From contig JAHHHI010000069.1 of NCBI GenBank assembly GCA_019359435.1, positions 1-64,000 of the forward strand: 64,000 nt of DNA, given 5' to 3'. How positions within the stretch are numbered: the first letter of the stretch is position 1; each line of letters begins with the position of its first letter. The notes beneath the pieces are model-generated. The model was given only the letters and a program-made list of their open reading frames with translations. It searched no databases and had not been told where the DNA came from. The position numbers and the translations under genes were made by a program. This DNA is from Kaiparowitsia implicata GSE-PSE-MK54-09C. GTDB taxonomy: Bacteria; Cyanobacteriota; Cyanobacteriia; Elainellales; Elainellaceae. Positions 1-8,543 of the stretch are shown piece after piece.

Positions 1-116
1 CGCTATTTCGAACCATTACTATCAATGTGCTCCGGCTCAATGGATTTCATTCGCTGACCTCCGCTCTACGAACGCTCGCCAACCAAATTGACCAGATTTT
101 TCACCTCTTACAATGA
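1..116 (+). pseudogene. C-terminal scrap of a probable transposase
   Basis: The frame entering from the left edge stays open until a TGA at 114-116 and encodes about 37 residues (NVLRLNGFHSLTSALRTLAN in the middle). This resembles the C-terminal tail seen in some transposases, where a leucine-rich segment follows the DDE domain. Only the tail is inside the window, so it could be the end of an intact gene or a remnant. The insertion-sequence debris just downstream makes a mobile-element origin plausible. The family cannot be assigned from so little sequence. Confidence 0.35.
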
Positions 117-204
117 ATCAACCCTGCAGCCTAAGGAATCGACAGCGCCGCAGGACTTCCTAGAAAAAACAGTCGGGCAGCCCGTAAAACCGTGAATTCC
201 ATAA

Positions 205-241
205 CGTTGTTTCAGACCCGTGCCGCAGGGCTGAAACAACG
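205..241. repeat. Inverted repeat upstream of a broken gene
   Basis: CGTTGTTTCAG (205-215) and CTGAAACAACG (231-241) are perfect 11-base inverted arms around a GC-rich loop that can pair further. No T-run follows, so it is not a standard terminator. It lies exactly where the reading frame of the following broken gene begins, so it may mark the end of an inserted element or a deletion junction. Confidence 0.5.
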
Positions 242-245
242 CTAA

Positions 246-436
246 GCTATTCTACCCGCAATATGGGCAGAACAGTTTAGTGCATTGAATCCAGAGGGCG
301 AAACTGCTGGCACGGTGGCCTCGCTAGGGCTGATGTTAGCAGGGAATGCCTACTAGCTGCTGCCAGCAGCTATGGCGACCTAATCGAAGCCGCCTTTGGC
401 CTCTACCGCCATCGACTTCATAACGCATTACGTTGA
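246..436 (+). pseudogene. Frameshifted remnant of a conserved cyanobacterial gene
   Basis: One frame reads AILPAIWAEQFSALNPEGET and on to NAY, hitting TAG at 354-356. A second frame picks up at the same place with LLAAASSYGDLIEAAFGLYR and ends RHRLHNALR at a TGA at 434-436. Joining the two frames by one shift gives a continuous, plausible protein segment with an amphipathic helical look. It recalls C-terminal parts of uncharacterised cyanobacterial proteins with an 'IEAAFDLYR' type stretch. No start codon is present and an in-frame stop at 243 cuts the 5' side, so the gene is truncated and frameshifted. Confidence 0.4.
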
Positions 437-709
437 AAGCTGCCGCCCAAGCCACACATCGAGAAACAGGCTAGACAAGACATCACCCTCCATCTTCAAT
501 GCAGGGCCAGTGCATAGGCAGTAGATAGGCCGCAAGAATTCTAACAATTTGTGAGCAGCGGCTTCACTATAGACATCAATATAAACGCCTATAATCTCAC
601 GGGTGTCGGCATCAAGCAACAACCATACCTGTTGCCTTGCAGTGGCGGCTATAACAATGTGGTTGAGGTATTCCCTGGCGCATCTCAACCACATCGTGTA
701 ACCATACAT
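428..709 (-). pseudogene. IS1-family transposase remnant (InsB-like)
   Basis: The minus-strand frame contains QQVWLLLDADTREIIGVYID followed by SEAAAHKLLEFLRPIYCLC. This matches the core of cyanobacterial IS1-type transposases, where a 'VWLxxDxDTREIVGVYIGDRSEAAARKLW' block carries the first catalytic Asp of the DDE site. Only about 93 codons remain. The segment after IYCLC no longer resembles the family, and the catalytic C-terminal half is missing. The protein is certainly non-functional. With the scraps at 1-436 it shows an old insertion site next to the carotenoid-protein pair. Confidence 0.6.
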
Positions 710-737
710 TTTAAAACGACAGCATTAAGAAAAACAA

Positions 738-1235
738 TTACAGACCCGTTTCTTTATCATGAGAAACCTCACTGGGGTCTACACCCATCGGAGAAACAAT
801 ATCTCTAAAAAGGGTAATTTGTTCACCAAAATCAAGCGCTTTGATATCAGAAAATAGGGTTTCGGCCTCAGATACAAGCTTGTAGTCGTGGGGGAACGGC
901 ACAATCGCCTGCTTCTGCATTCCCTGAGCCAACAGGTACCAAAACAGGAGCTTTGTAGTGTCGCTCATGGAGCCATACTCGCGAGCAATCAAAGAATTCT
1001 GATGCCCAATTAAATCCCGCTGAAGTTGGAGTTGTTCCTCTGTCGTCATTTTCTCAACCTGATCATATAAAGATTGAGCAATCTGAGGAGAAACAGTACT
1101 AGCTCCCGGAGCCGCTGGGGTAATCGAATCTCCCATTTCTGTGTAGACGTACCAGAACAGGGCTAGCTGCTGATCGACATCTAGCTTCTGAAATGCCTCA
1201 ACCATGGGGCCATTGGCATTGGGTGTATAAGTCAT
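738..1235 (-). CDS. Helical carotenoid protein (OCP N-terminal domain homologue)
   Basis: A 165-residue all-helical protein equivalent to the N-terminal domain of the orange carotenoid protein alone. It matches OCP throughout, for example LALFWYVYTEMG (OCP LALIWFAYLEMG), TPAAPGAS, KLLFWYLL and ITLFRDIVSPMG. The residues that line the carotenoid tunnel in OCP are kept: W28, Y31, W99 and Y100 here correspond to OCP W41, Y44, W110 and Y111. R144 corresponds to OCP R155. HCPs bind one ketocarotenoid; some quench singlet oxygen and at least one type quenches phycobilisome fluorescence. The CTDH partner gene is divergent across 207 bp, which favours the CTDH-associated (HCP4-like) clade, but this is inference. 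An AGAGAGA ribosome-binding-like stretch precedes the ATG. There is no C-terminal NTF2 domain in frame, so this is a true HCP and not a broken OCP. Confidence 0.93.
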   Translation of the reverse strand: MTYTPNANGPMVEAFQKLDVDQQLALFWYVYTEMGDSITPAAPGASTVSPQIAQSLYDQVEKMTTEEQLQLQRDLIGHQNSLIAREYGSMSDTTKLLFWYLLAQGMQKQAIVPFPHDYKLVSEAETLFSDIKALDFGEQITLFRDIVSPMGVDPSEVSHDKETGL

Positions 1236-1442
1236 AGAAAAGTTCTCTCTGGTTTTTATCGCTAATTTGCTGACTAAGAATCACGATAATAAACCTGTAT
1301 CGTTATGGAACCTAGCAAAGGGTGGAGATAGATAGTCTAACTAGGGATGGATTTGCAATACCTGAATTACTGAAAGGATTGACATACTGTAAAAGCAATA
1401 AAAAATAAAAGAAATACGCCCTATTGCGTACCCCATTTCGTT
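1236..1442. promoter_or_regulatory. Divergent promoter region between HCP and CTDH genes
   Basis: The 207-bp spacer separates the starts of the two carotenoid-protein genes, so it must carry both promoters. For the plus-strand gene a consensus TTGACA lies at 1379-1384, followed at a normal distance by a very AT-rich stretch with no clean TATAAT. No obvious inverted operator was seen. A shared spacer would allow the two halves of the photoprotective system to respond together. Confidence 0.5.
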
Positions 1443-1892
1443 ATGAATCCCACAGCCAAACTGTCGATGTCTGCGAATGGCTCTGTGAGCGTCATAGAGT
1501 CGCTTACGTTCGATTCAACCCCGAAAGAGCAAACCCTCTCGCGTTATTTCGCCACGCTTAATGCAGGAGATTTTCAGGCCACTGCTGCGTTATTTGCTCC
1601 AGATGGAATGTTAAACCCACCCTTTGAAGCGGCCTTGACTGGCCCCGAGGCGATCGCCCTTTATCTCAGTCAAGAAGCAAACGGCTTGCAATTGCAGCCT
1701 CTCAAAAAAACAAGTGAACTGCTAGAAGACGGGAGCGATCGCTGCAAGTACGACGTTCTAGGCTCTGTGCAAACCTCTCTATTTACCGTTAATGTATGCT
1801 GGCTATTTGTATTAAATAGTCAAGCAGAAATTTGCTCCGTCAACGTTAAGCTATTGGCCACAATGAAAGAGCTATTGCAGTTAAAACGATAG
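1443..1892 (+). CDS. OCP C-terminal domain homologue (CTDH), NTF2-like carotenoid carrier
   Basis: A 149-residue NTF2-fold protein equal to the C-terminal domain of OCP. It aligns along its whole length, for example LSRYFATLNAGDFQATAALF (OCP VLNYMDNLNANDFDTLIELF), NPPFEAALTGPEAI and a C-terminal ATMKELLQLKR (OCP ASPKELLNFAR). The two residues that hydrogen-bond the keto group in OCP, Tyr201 and Trp288, are present as Y35 and W120. CTDHs are homodimers that take ketocarotenoid from membranes and hand it to HCPs. Cysteines are found at 101, 119 and 131; some CTDHs control carotenoid transfer through an intermolecular disulfide, so one of these could be redox-active. The gene is divergent from the HCP. 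No good Shine-Dalgarno precedes the ATG, and an alternative ATG lies at codon 8. Confidence 0.93.
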   Translation: MNPTAKLSMSANGSVSVIESLTFDSTPKEQTLSRYFATLNAGDFQATAALFAPDGMLNPPFEAALTGPEAIALYLSQEANGLQLQPLKKTSELLEDGSDRCKYDVLGSVQTSLFTVNVCWLFVLNSQAEICSVNVKLLATMKELLQLKR

Positions 1893-2105
1893 AGCAAACG
1901 ATAGAGCGATCGCCCGTCTTGAAGATTTAGCTGCCCCGTTAAGTTCCATCAGCTTTCATTTCGCAGGCAATGGTTTTCCAAGGTTCTCCAAACGCTACTT
2001 GAGATAGGGAACAGGCGGCCTGAGTAGACGCGCTACCAAATCAAACGGGTGTATTGCGGCGTTCTCGCGCAAAATAGAGATGCCGCTCTCATGGAGAGAG
2101 ACTTT

Positions 2106-3668
2106 ATGCTTGCTCATCTCTTAGCCCTTTTGGTTGGTCTCGGCGGGTTCGCCCTCTATATGTCCGCCTTCTTCTTCCCCGAAGTACACCGCAAAAATGA
2201 CTTTGTCTGGAGCGGCTTTACGCTGTTCTATGCCTGGGTGCTGTGGGTATGCGCCGGGCGCATTACCGGGGGAGTGCTGCTGGGCCAGGTTGCCAGCGTA
2301 ACGCTATTGGGTTGGCTGGGCTGGCAAACTCTGCAAATGCGCCGCTCGCTGACGCCCTACGATCAGCAAACCTGGGTGTCTGGCTCAAAATCGCTTGGGG
2401 AAACATTGCTAGACAATGCTTCAGATACATGGGCAAAGCTACAGCAACAGGTGGAGCGCCTGCCGCTGCCTGCGCCCATTCGCCAACTGCCCCAGCAGGC
2501 AACACGCGTCGTCACCACCCTGCAGCAACGAACTCAGAAGACAGTGGGCAAGACGAAGCCCCCACTGCGTCGGGGGCCACTGGCTCCGCCACCAGCAGGC
2601 CAGCCTGTGCAACCCCCCGATAACACACCCGCAGAATCACCCGTCCCAGAATCAGGGGTGCAAGAGTCGCCAAACCCGCCAGCCGCGGCACAATCCGTCG
2701 CTGAATCTATCGCTGAAGCGGTGAGTGAAGCCGCCGACCCTGCAGCGGGAGGGTCTTCAGACGCGGATCTAACCGCTCAGGGTTTCTCAGCCGCAGGTGA
2801 GCAGTCCATGGCAGGGGCGGTTAGCACGCTGATGAGCCACGAGACCGTGCAGTCTCCCGAGGGGAGCTCGGACGTTGTTGCTGCAACAGCTCAGCCAGAG
2901 CCGCTGCCAACTGAGCCGCTGACCCATGATTTGACCCATGAAGCTCATAGCACTGAGCGCCTCAATCCTCAGGATTCAGATAGCCCGATCGACGCCTCGC
3001 CTCCAGTGTCTTTATCGGGTGCCGGGAGAACCGCGTCGCCAGTGGGATTGCCCGTCAGCACGCCAGAGATGAGCGATCGCCCGTCCTTTTCTCTTCAACC
3101 CGACTCTCCTGCCCCCGGCCCAGCCCCAACCCAAGATGCGATCGCCGCTCCCTCTAGTCCTCAACATCCCAAAGAACGTGAGGAACCAAACGCAGATGCG
3201 GATGATGAGTCAGAGTCCATCTTTGAGTTAGAGCCCGATGATCCGGTATATGCCATTGACGACATCACCGGGCAGCCCATTGATCTAATTCCCGACGAGT
3301 TGAGTCTCGATGAGAGGCCCGCAGCATCGGAGCCGCCTGCTTCACCCTCAGCCCTCCACGACGCAGGCGCTTCAGCCGCCAACGCAACGTCCCCTACTGA
3401 CGCACCAGAGCCCGACCCTGGTCAGTGGTTGGCAGACTTAGCGACCCTAGCAGACACCATGACCGACTCAGTCTCAGCAGACTTAGCTGAAGCGTTTAAC
3501 CCAGCTAACCCGTTAGAATCCTCGTCTGCGGTAGCGCCCGTGGATGTGCCACAGGATTTTCCCGTGGATTTACCAGAGGATTCGCCAGAGGTAGCAGAGC
3601 CAGCAGACTTGTGGGCCGAGGGCGATCGCAATCCAGACCGCGAAGACCCTCGCCCCTCTCAAGACTAG
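2106..3668 (+). CDS. ycf66: Ycf66 family membrane protein with long acidic/proline-rich tail
   Basis: The N-terminus (MLAHLLALLVGLGGFALYMS, then hydrophobic helices to about residue 80) is the Ycf66 domain, found only in cyanobacteria and some plastids and of unknown function. About 430 residues of low-complexity Pro/Ala/Glu/Ser sequence follow and end in an acidic tail, likely disordered. The frame extends upstream to a GTG at 2049, but the ATG at 2106 is preceded by GGAGAG at a good distance and begins exactly at the conserved domain, so it is preferred (520 residues). ileS starts 75 bp downstream. Confidence 0.85.
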   Translation: MLAHLLALLVGLGGFALYMSAFFFPEVHRKNDFVWSGFTLFYAWVLWVCAGRITGGVLLGQVASVTLLGWLGWQTLQMRRSLTPYDQQTWVSGSKSLGETLLDNASDTWAKLQQQVERLPLPAPIRQLPQQATRVVTTLQQRTQKTVGKTKPPLRRGPLAPPPAGQPVQPPDNTPAESPVPESGVQESPNPPAAAQSVAESIAEAVSEAADPAAGGSSDADLTAQGFSAAGEQSMAGAVSTLMSHETVQSPEGSSDVVAATAQPEPLPTEPLTHDLTHEAHSTERLNPQDSDSPIDASPPVSLSGAGRTASPVGLPVSTPEMSDRPSFSLQPDSPAPGPAPTQDAIAAPSSPQHPKEREEPNADADDESESIFELEPDDPVYAIDDITGQPIDLIPDELSLDERPAASEPPASPSALHDAGASAANATSPTDAPEPDPGQWLADLATLADTMTDSVSADLAEAFNPANPLESSSAVAPVDVPQDFPVDLPEDSPEVAEPADLWAEGDRNPDREDPRPSQD

Positions 3669-3743
3669 CCGCCACTCTATGCCGAACCGCAACGGGTTCG
3701 ATACAATTCGTAGATACTGCAATCCCAATTTTAGTGAGCGATC

Positions 3744-6623
3744 GTGACAGCACCTGCAAGCTACAAAGACACCGTTAACCTGCCCAAGACCCAGTTCGAC
3801 ATGCGCGCCAATGCGCCCAAGCGCGAGCCAGAGATTCAGCAGTTTTGGACAGACCACCAGATTTATCAAACGCTGTCAGAGGGCAACCCCGGCGAGGTGT
3901 TTGTGCTGCACGATGGCCCACCCTACGCCAACGGAGCGCTGCACATCGGCCACGCCCTCAACAAAACCCTCAAAGATTTCATCAACAAGTACCAACTGCT
4001 CAAAGGCCGCAAGGTGCGCTATGTGCCCGGGTGGGATTGCCACGGCCTGCCCATTGAGCTAAAAGTGCTGCAAACCATGACGCCAGAAGAGCGCCATAGC
4101 CTCACTCCCATCGAACTTCGTCAGCGAGCCAAAACTTGGGCGATAGAGCAGCAACAGCAGCAGTGCCAGAGCTTCATGCGCTATGGCGTCTGGGGCGATT
4201 GGGATCATCCCTACCTCACCCTCACGCCCGATTACGAAGCCGCGCAGATTGGCGTGTTTGGCGACATGGTGCTAAAGGGCTATATCTATCGCGGGCTCAA
4301 GCCCGTTCACTGGAGCCCCAGTTCCAAAACCGCACTGGCGGAGGCAGAGCTGGAATATCCCGAGGGCCACACCTCTCGGAGCATTTTTGTGGCCTTCTCC
4401 ATCACAGACTTGGCCGAAAGCGCAGCAGCGTTTGCGCCCTATGCAGCCGATTTGGGCGTTGCCGTGTGGACGACAACGCCGTGGACGATTCCGGCAAACC
4501 TCGCCGTGGCGGTGAATCCCGACCTGACCTATGCCGTCGTGGCTGTTGGGGACGACGCGCCCGGCAGCTTTAAGCACCTAATTGTGGCGAAGGAGTTGGT
4601 GGAAGCCTTGCAGCACACCTTTGGCACCTCCTTAATGGTTGTGGCCGAGCTGCCCGGCAAGGCGCTTGAGCATTGCACCTACCGCCATCCCCTATTCGAC
4701 CGCGAGAGTCCGGTGGTGATTGGGGGCGATTATGTCACCACTGAATCGGGTACTGGGCTAGTGCACACGGCACCTGGGCACGGCATGGATGACTTTGTGG
4801 TAGGGCAGCGCTATGGCTTGCCCGTTCTCAGTCCGGTTGATGACGATGGCACCTTTACGGCTGAGGCAGGGCCATTTGCGGGGCTGAATGTGCTCGGCGA
4901 CGCTAACGAGGCTGTGATTAAGGCACTGAGCGAGGCCGGGTCGCTGCTGAAGGAAGAAGCCTATGGACACCGCTATCCCTATGATTGGCGCACCAAAAAG
5001 CCGACCATTTTTCGCGCGACGGAGCAGTGGTTTGCCTCGGTGGAAGGCTTCCGAGACGAGGCGCTGAAAGCTATTCAAGCGGTCGAGTGGATTCCGGCTC
5101 AGGGCGAGAATCGCATTACCGCTATGGTGGAAGATCGCTCGGACTGGTGCATCTCGCGCCAGCGCACGTGGGGTGTGCCGATTCCTGTGTTTTATGACGA
5201 GGAGACGAACGAGCCGCTGCTGACGGCGGAGACCATTGCCCATGTGCAGCAGATTGTGGCCGAGCGCGGCTCTGATGCGTGGTGGGAGATGGCTGTAGAC
5301 GAGCTGCTGCCGGAATCCTACCGCTCTAACGGTCGCGGCTATCGCAAGGGCACCGACACTATGGATGTGTGGTTTGACTCGGGGTCGTCGTGGGCGGCGG
5401 TTGCTAAGCAGCGATCGCACCTCCACTATCCCGTCGAACTGTATTTAGAAGGCTCTGACCAGCACCGGGGCTGGTTTCAGTCGAGCCTGCTGACCAGCGT
5501 GGCGGTGAACGGCTACGCGCCCTACAAAACTGTGCTCACCCACGGCTTTGTGCTTGATGAACAAGGGCGCAAGATGAGCAAATCCATTGGCAATGTGGTG
5601 GACCCGGCTATTGTAATCAACGGCGGCAAAAACCAGCAGCAAGAGCCACCCTATGGGGCCGATGTGCTGCGGCTGTGGGTATCGTCGGTCGATTATTCCT
5701 CCGATGTGCCGTTGGGCAAAACTATCTTGAAACAGATGTCGGATGTGTATCGCAAGATTCGCAACACGTCGCGGTTTTTGCTGGGCAACCTGCATGACTT
5801 TGACCCGGCAACCGATGCGATCGCCTACGATCAGCTCCCTGAGTTAGATCGCTATATGCTGCACCGCATGACAGAGGTGTTTGCCGATGTGACTGACGCC
5901 TTTGAGACCTATCAGTTTTTTCGATTCTTTCAAACGGTGCAGAACTTCTGCGCAGTGGATCTGTCGAACTTTTATCTGGATGCAGCCAAAGATCGGCTCT
6001 ACATCAGCGCGGCTGACTCGGTTCGTCGGCGCAGTTGTCAAACCGTGCTGGCGATCGCCCTTGAAAACTTAGCTCGGGCGATCGCCCCGGTGCTCTCTCA
6101 CCTTGCAGAAGATATCTGGCAAAATCTGCCCTACACGACGCCCCACAACTCAGTGTTTGCGTCTGGTTGGGCGCAGACCGACGCCAGTTGGGTGCAGCCG
6201 GGCTTGGCGACCCAGTGGAAGCAGATTCGCACCATTCGCGATGAGGTGAACCGAGTGCTCGAGAAAGCCCGCAACGATAAGGCGATTGGGGCCTCACTCG
6301 AAGCCAAGGTGCTGTTGTATGTGGCGGATGAGTCGCTGCGGCAGCAGTTGGCCGTGTTCAATCCGGCGGATACGCTGGTTGGCAACCGAGTAGACGAATT
6401 GCGCTATCTATTTATCACCTCTCAGGTCGACCTGGTCGATTCACCAGCGCTGCTAGACGACCTGACCTATAGCTATCGGTCTGACACCTTGGGGATCGGC
6501 GTCGTGGATGCTGAGGGCAAAAAGTGCGATCGCTGCTGGAACTACTCGACCCATGTGGGCGAGTCGGCAGAGCATCCCACCATTTGCGAGCGCTGTGTGG
6601 GGGCACTAGCAGGCGAGTTTTGA
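3744..6623 (+). CDS. ileS: Isoleucyl-tRNA synthetase
   Basis: A 959-residue class I synthetase that charges tRNA-Ile. The HIGH signature is at residues 67-70 (PYANGALHIGHALNK) and KMSKS at 610-614 (GRKMSKSIGN). Between them lies the CP1 editing domain with TTPWTIPANLAVAVNP and the conserved GTGLVHTAPGHGMDD segment. The C-terminal zinc-binding element is intact, with CxxC pairs at C928/C931 and C948/C951. This length and C-terminal zinc finger are typical of the bacterial IleRS1 type. The start is GTG, chosen because the next residues lead straight into the conserved N-terminus. Confidence 0.98.
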   Translation: MTAPASYKDTVNLPKTQFDMRANAPKREPEIQQFWTDHQIYQTLSEGNPGEVFVLHDGPPYANGALHIGHALNKTLKDFINKYQLLKGRKVRYVPGWDCHGLPIELKVLQTMTPEERHSLTPIELRQRAKTWAIEQQQQQCQSFMRYGVWGDWDHPYLTLTPDYEAAQIGVFGDMVLKGYIYRGLKPVHWSPSSKTALAEAELEYPEGHTSRSIFVAFSITDLAESAAAFAPYAADLGVAVWTTTPWTIPANLAVAVNPDLTYAVVAVGDDAPGSFKHLIVAKELVEALQHTFGTSLMVVAELPGKALEHCTYRHPLFDRESPVVIGGDYVTTESGTGLVHTAPGHGMDDFVVGQRYGLPVLSPVDDDGTFTAEAGPFAGLNVLGDANEAVIKALSEAGSLLKEEAYGHRYPYDWRTKKPTIFRATEQWFASVEGFRDEALKAIQAVEWIPAQGENRITAMVEDRSDWCISRQRTWGVPIPVFYDEETNEPLLTAETIAHVQQIVAERGSDAWWEMAVDELLPESYRSNGRGYRKGTDTMDVWFDSGSSWAAVAKQRSHLHYPVELYLEGSDQHRGWFQSSLLTSVAVNGYAPYKTVLTHGFVLDEQGRKMSKSIGNVVDPAIVINGGKNQQQEPPYGADVLRLWVSSVDYSSDVPLGKTILKQMSDVYRKIRNTSRFLLGNLHDFDPATDAIAYDQLPELDRYMLHRMTEVFADVTDAFETYQFFRFFQTVQNFCAVDLSNFYLDAAKDRLYISAADSVRRRSCQTVLAIALENLARAIAPVLSHLAEDIWQNLPYTTPHNSVFASGWAQTDASWVQPGLATQWKQIRTIRDEVNRVLEKARNDKAIGASLEAKVLLYVADESLRQQLAVFNPADTLVGNRVDELRYLFITSQVDLVDSPALLDDLTYSYRSDTLGIGVVDAEGKKCDRCWNYSTHVGESAEHPTICERCVGALAGEF

Positions 6624-6681
6624 ACTGGCCCTTCTGGTGGCGCACTGGCATATGCGACGGAGAGGGTTCGCGATATATAGC

Positions 6682-6711
6682 AAAAAGCCGGGGAGACAGC
6701 ATCTCCCCGGC
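6682..6711 (-). terminator. Terminator of the sugar transferase gene
   Basis: Perfect 10-bp stem GCCGGGGAGA/TCTCCCCGGC (6687-6696 with 6702-6711) and a 5-base loop. Read on the minus strand it is followed by TTTTTG, the form of an intrinsic terminator for the gene ending at 6751. It may also stop plus-strand ileS transcripts, though the T-run is on the other side for that strand. Confidence 0.8.
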
Positions 6712-6750
6712 AGTAATGGCTAGTTTTGTGTCTTCAATCAATTCGTGAGC

Positions 6751-7470
6751 TTAGTATGCCCCGTTACGATTGAAAACAATCTCCACAGTCCGAAAAATCA
6801 GCATGAGATCATACCCAATTGACCATTTGGCTTGATAGTCCAAATCCATCTGCACAATCTGCTCAAAATCGGCAATCCCAGAGCGCCCGTTCACCTGCCA
6901 TTCGCCCGTCATGCCGGGTTTAACTAGCAGGCGTTGGGCATGATGGGGGGCATAATCTGCCACCTCGTCTAGGGTGGGTGGCCGGGTGCCGACCAAGCTC
7001 ATCTGCCCCTGCAGCACATTCCAACACTGGGGAAGTTCATCTAGGCTGGTGCGTCGCAGCCATCGCCCTACTCGGGTAACGCGCGGGTCGTTGCGGTTCT
7101 TAAAAATATGACCCTTGGCTTCGTTTTTCATCAGCCGTTGCAGTTTGTCGGCACCCACGACCATGGAGCGAAACTTCCACATGCGGAAGGGGCGACCGTT
7201 GAGACCACAGCGCACTTGGCTATAAAAGACAGGCCCAGGACTATCGAGACAGAGGGCGATCGCAATTGGCCCTAGCACGACAGCGGTAATACCAAGCCCA
7301 ATCAGTGCGCCAAGAATATCTATTAACCGTTTGATTTTACACTGCGTAGATGGATGGGTGGATAGCCCCGAGGGTGTGATCCGATTGGATAAAGGAACAC
7401 TGGATGCCGTAGCATTTGTCATAGCGCGGTGATGATGGAGATAAACACAAAGTGGAAACGCCAAAGCCAT
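6751..7470 (-). CDS. Bacterial sugar transferase (polyprenyl-phosphate sugar-1-phosphate transferase)
   Basis: A 239-residue single-domain initiating glycosyltransferase of the WcaJ/WbaP catalytic type. It transfers a sugar-1-phosphate to undecaprenyl phosphate to begin exopolysaccharide or O-antigen synthesis. Family signatures run in order: [16 protein letters not shown] membrane hairpin, [42 protein letters not shown] with the catalytic Asp-Glu pair, MSLVGTRPP and [14 protein letters not shown]. The multi-helix N-terminal domain of WcaJ is absent, as in PglC-like short forms. The first ATG is used, but a second at 7422 fits equally well. The gene stands alone here. Confidence 0.92.
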   Translation of the reverse strand: MALAFPLCVYLHHHRAMTNATASSVPLSNRITPSGLSTHPSTQCKIKRLIDILGALIGLGITAVVLGPIAIALCLDSPGPVFYSQVRCGLNGRPFRMWKFRSMVVGADKLQRLMKNEAKGHIFKNRNDPRVTRVGRWLRRTSLDELPQCWNVLQGQMSLVGTRPPTLDEVADYAPHHAQRLLVKPGMTGEWQVNGRSGIADFEQIVQMDLDYQAKWSIGYDLMLIFRTVEIVFNRNGAY

Positions 7471-8171
7471 TGAACCCCAGAACTTTCGACCTATGAGACG
7501 GCTGAGTTGAGGATTCTTAGAACTAACTCGACCTTAGGTAAGCACGTAAAATCACTGAAACTCTTTAGGGATTCTCGGTGCGAAATGCCGAGCCAAACTA
7601 GCCGCCGAGACTCGGGCGATCGCCCATGGTTCTAATTCGCCAATTTATTTCATAGAAACAATGTAGTGTTTCTAACCTTTTGCCGCGAGTGAATGACAGA
7701 GTTTTTACGTAAGCAACGTAATCTAACTGCTTCTATCAAGATTTCATGGACTTCCTCTGGGGCTGTTGCATCGGATTTTCCTGAAGGGTGGTGGACGGAG
7801 GGCCACGCATCGCTAAATCACGAGGCAGATCGAAGCAGGATCAAAGGCCCAGAGACTTCTAGGCAGTGGCTTCAACGGCGGTTCAGCTAGCGTCTGTACG
7901 CGATGACGCAATCCTTGACTCAAGTGCGGTTGATCCAAGACTCTTCATGTCGCAAACATGCTTCTCTATCGAACCTACGTTTATGTAGATTTGAGGGAAG
8001 CACAGCGTGTTCTAGGTTCACGGCGTGGGCAACCGCTATATTTATTACAGTTTGTTCCAGATGGCGGGCCCCAACTTGACGCCAGTGCCCCCTGAGGCGA
8101 TTTACTGGATTAGTAAATCGTGTTTGCGCACAACCGTATGGAATTGCAGTGCAGGATTGAGGATCGCCATC
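7471..8171. other. Long spacer with no convincing gene except one short frame
   Basis: This 700-bp spacer upstream of the LapA-like gene contains HIP1 sites and one 45-codon frame listed separately. Longer frames on both strands have atypical composition and no recognisable motif. No tRNA or clear terminator was seen. Confidence 0.5.
7958..8095 (+). CDS. Possible 45-residue protein
   Basis: ATG at 7958 opens a frame of 45 codons starting MLLYRTYVYVDLREAQRVLG and continuing with RGQPLYLLQFVPDGGPQL. Its balanced composition, with alternating hydrophobic and charged residues, looks more protein-like than the other frames in this spacer. I do not recognise a family and there is no strong ribosome-binding site. 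It may be a short genuine gene or the remains of a larger one; a stop at 8093 is followed by more stops. Confidence 0.3.
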   Translation: MLLYRTYVYVDLREAQRVLGSRRGQPLYLLQFVPDGGPQLDASAP

Positions 8172-8543
8172 ATGCGCCAAATTAATTTTGTTGTGATTTT
8201 TGTCATTTGCTTGGCCCTGGTGCTATTTGGCATCGAAAATGCAGCGCCAGCCACTATTCACGTGATTGAAGGTCGGGATCTCAGCGCTCCGCTGTCGATT
8301 GAGTTGATTTTGGCAATGGGGCTTGGGGCTGTCTTGGCCTGGGTCTTTAGCGTCTGGAATCGCTTGCAGTATGGCGTGCAGGCTGGGCAGCAGCTTCAAG
8401 AAAGAGATGAGCGCATTCAAGAACTGGAAGAGGATGTGCAGCGCTATAAAGTTGAGCTAGAAGAACAGCAGCGCCTGCTGCCTGCCTCGCCCACGGCCCA
8501 GTCTGACGATGATGAGATTGAAGTGACTGAGGTGTATTCCTGA
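8172..8543 (+). CDS. LapA-domain (DUF1049) membrane protein
   Basis: A 123-residue protein of the lipopolysaccharide-assembly-protein-A domain family. It has two N-terminal membrane helices (INFVVIFVICLALVLFGIEN and IELILAMGLGAVLAWVFSVW), then a cytoplasmic coiled coil rich in Gln/Glu (about residues 60-105) and an acidic tail. In enterobacteria LapA acts with LapB in controlling LPS synthesis; the cyanobacterial role is unproven. The ATG at 8172 is preceded by GAGGA and is preferred over an upstream in-frame start at 8025, which would add 49 atypical residues. mutS begins 140 bp downstream. Confidence 0.8.
   Translation: MRQINFVVIFVICLALVLFGIENAAPATIHVIEGRDLSAPLSIELILAMGLGAVLAWVFSVWNRLQYGVQAGQQLQERDERIQELEEDVQRYKVELEEQQRLLPASPTAQSDDDEIEVTEVYS

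Noticed and set aside
738-1892. A single OCP gene broken in two
   Set aside because: The halves are on opposite strands, each complete with its own start and stop, so this is a genuine HCP/CTDH pair.
2049-2105. Longer Ycf66 starting at GTG
   Set aside because: The conserved domain starts at the ATG at 2106, which has a good ribosome-binding site.
3690-3712. Possible tRNA T-arm (CGGGTTCGATAC)
   Set aside because: No matching acceptor, anticodon or D arm around it; the sequence does not close the T stem.
7693-7890. 65-codon frame on the plus strand
   Set aside because: No motif, unusual Ser/Arg/Trp composition, no ribosome-binding site and no neighbours suggesting function.
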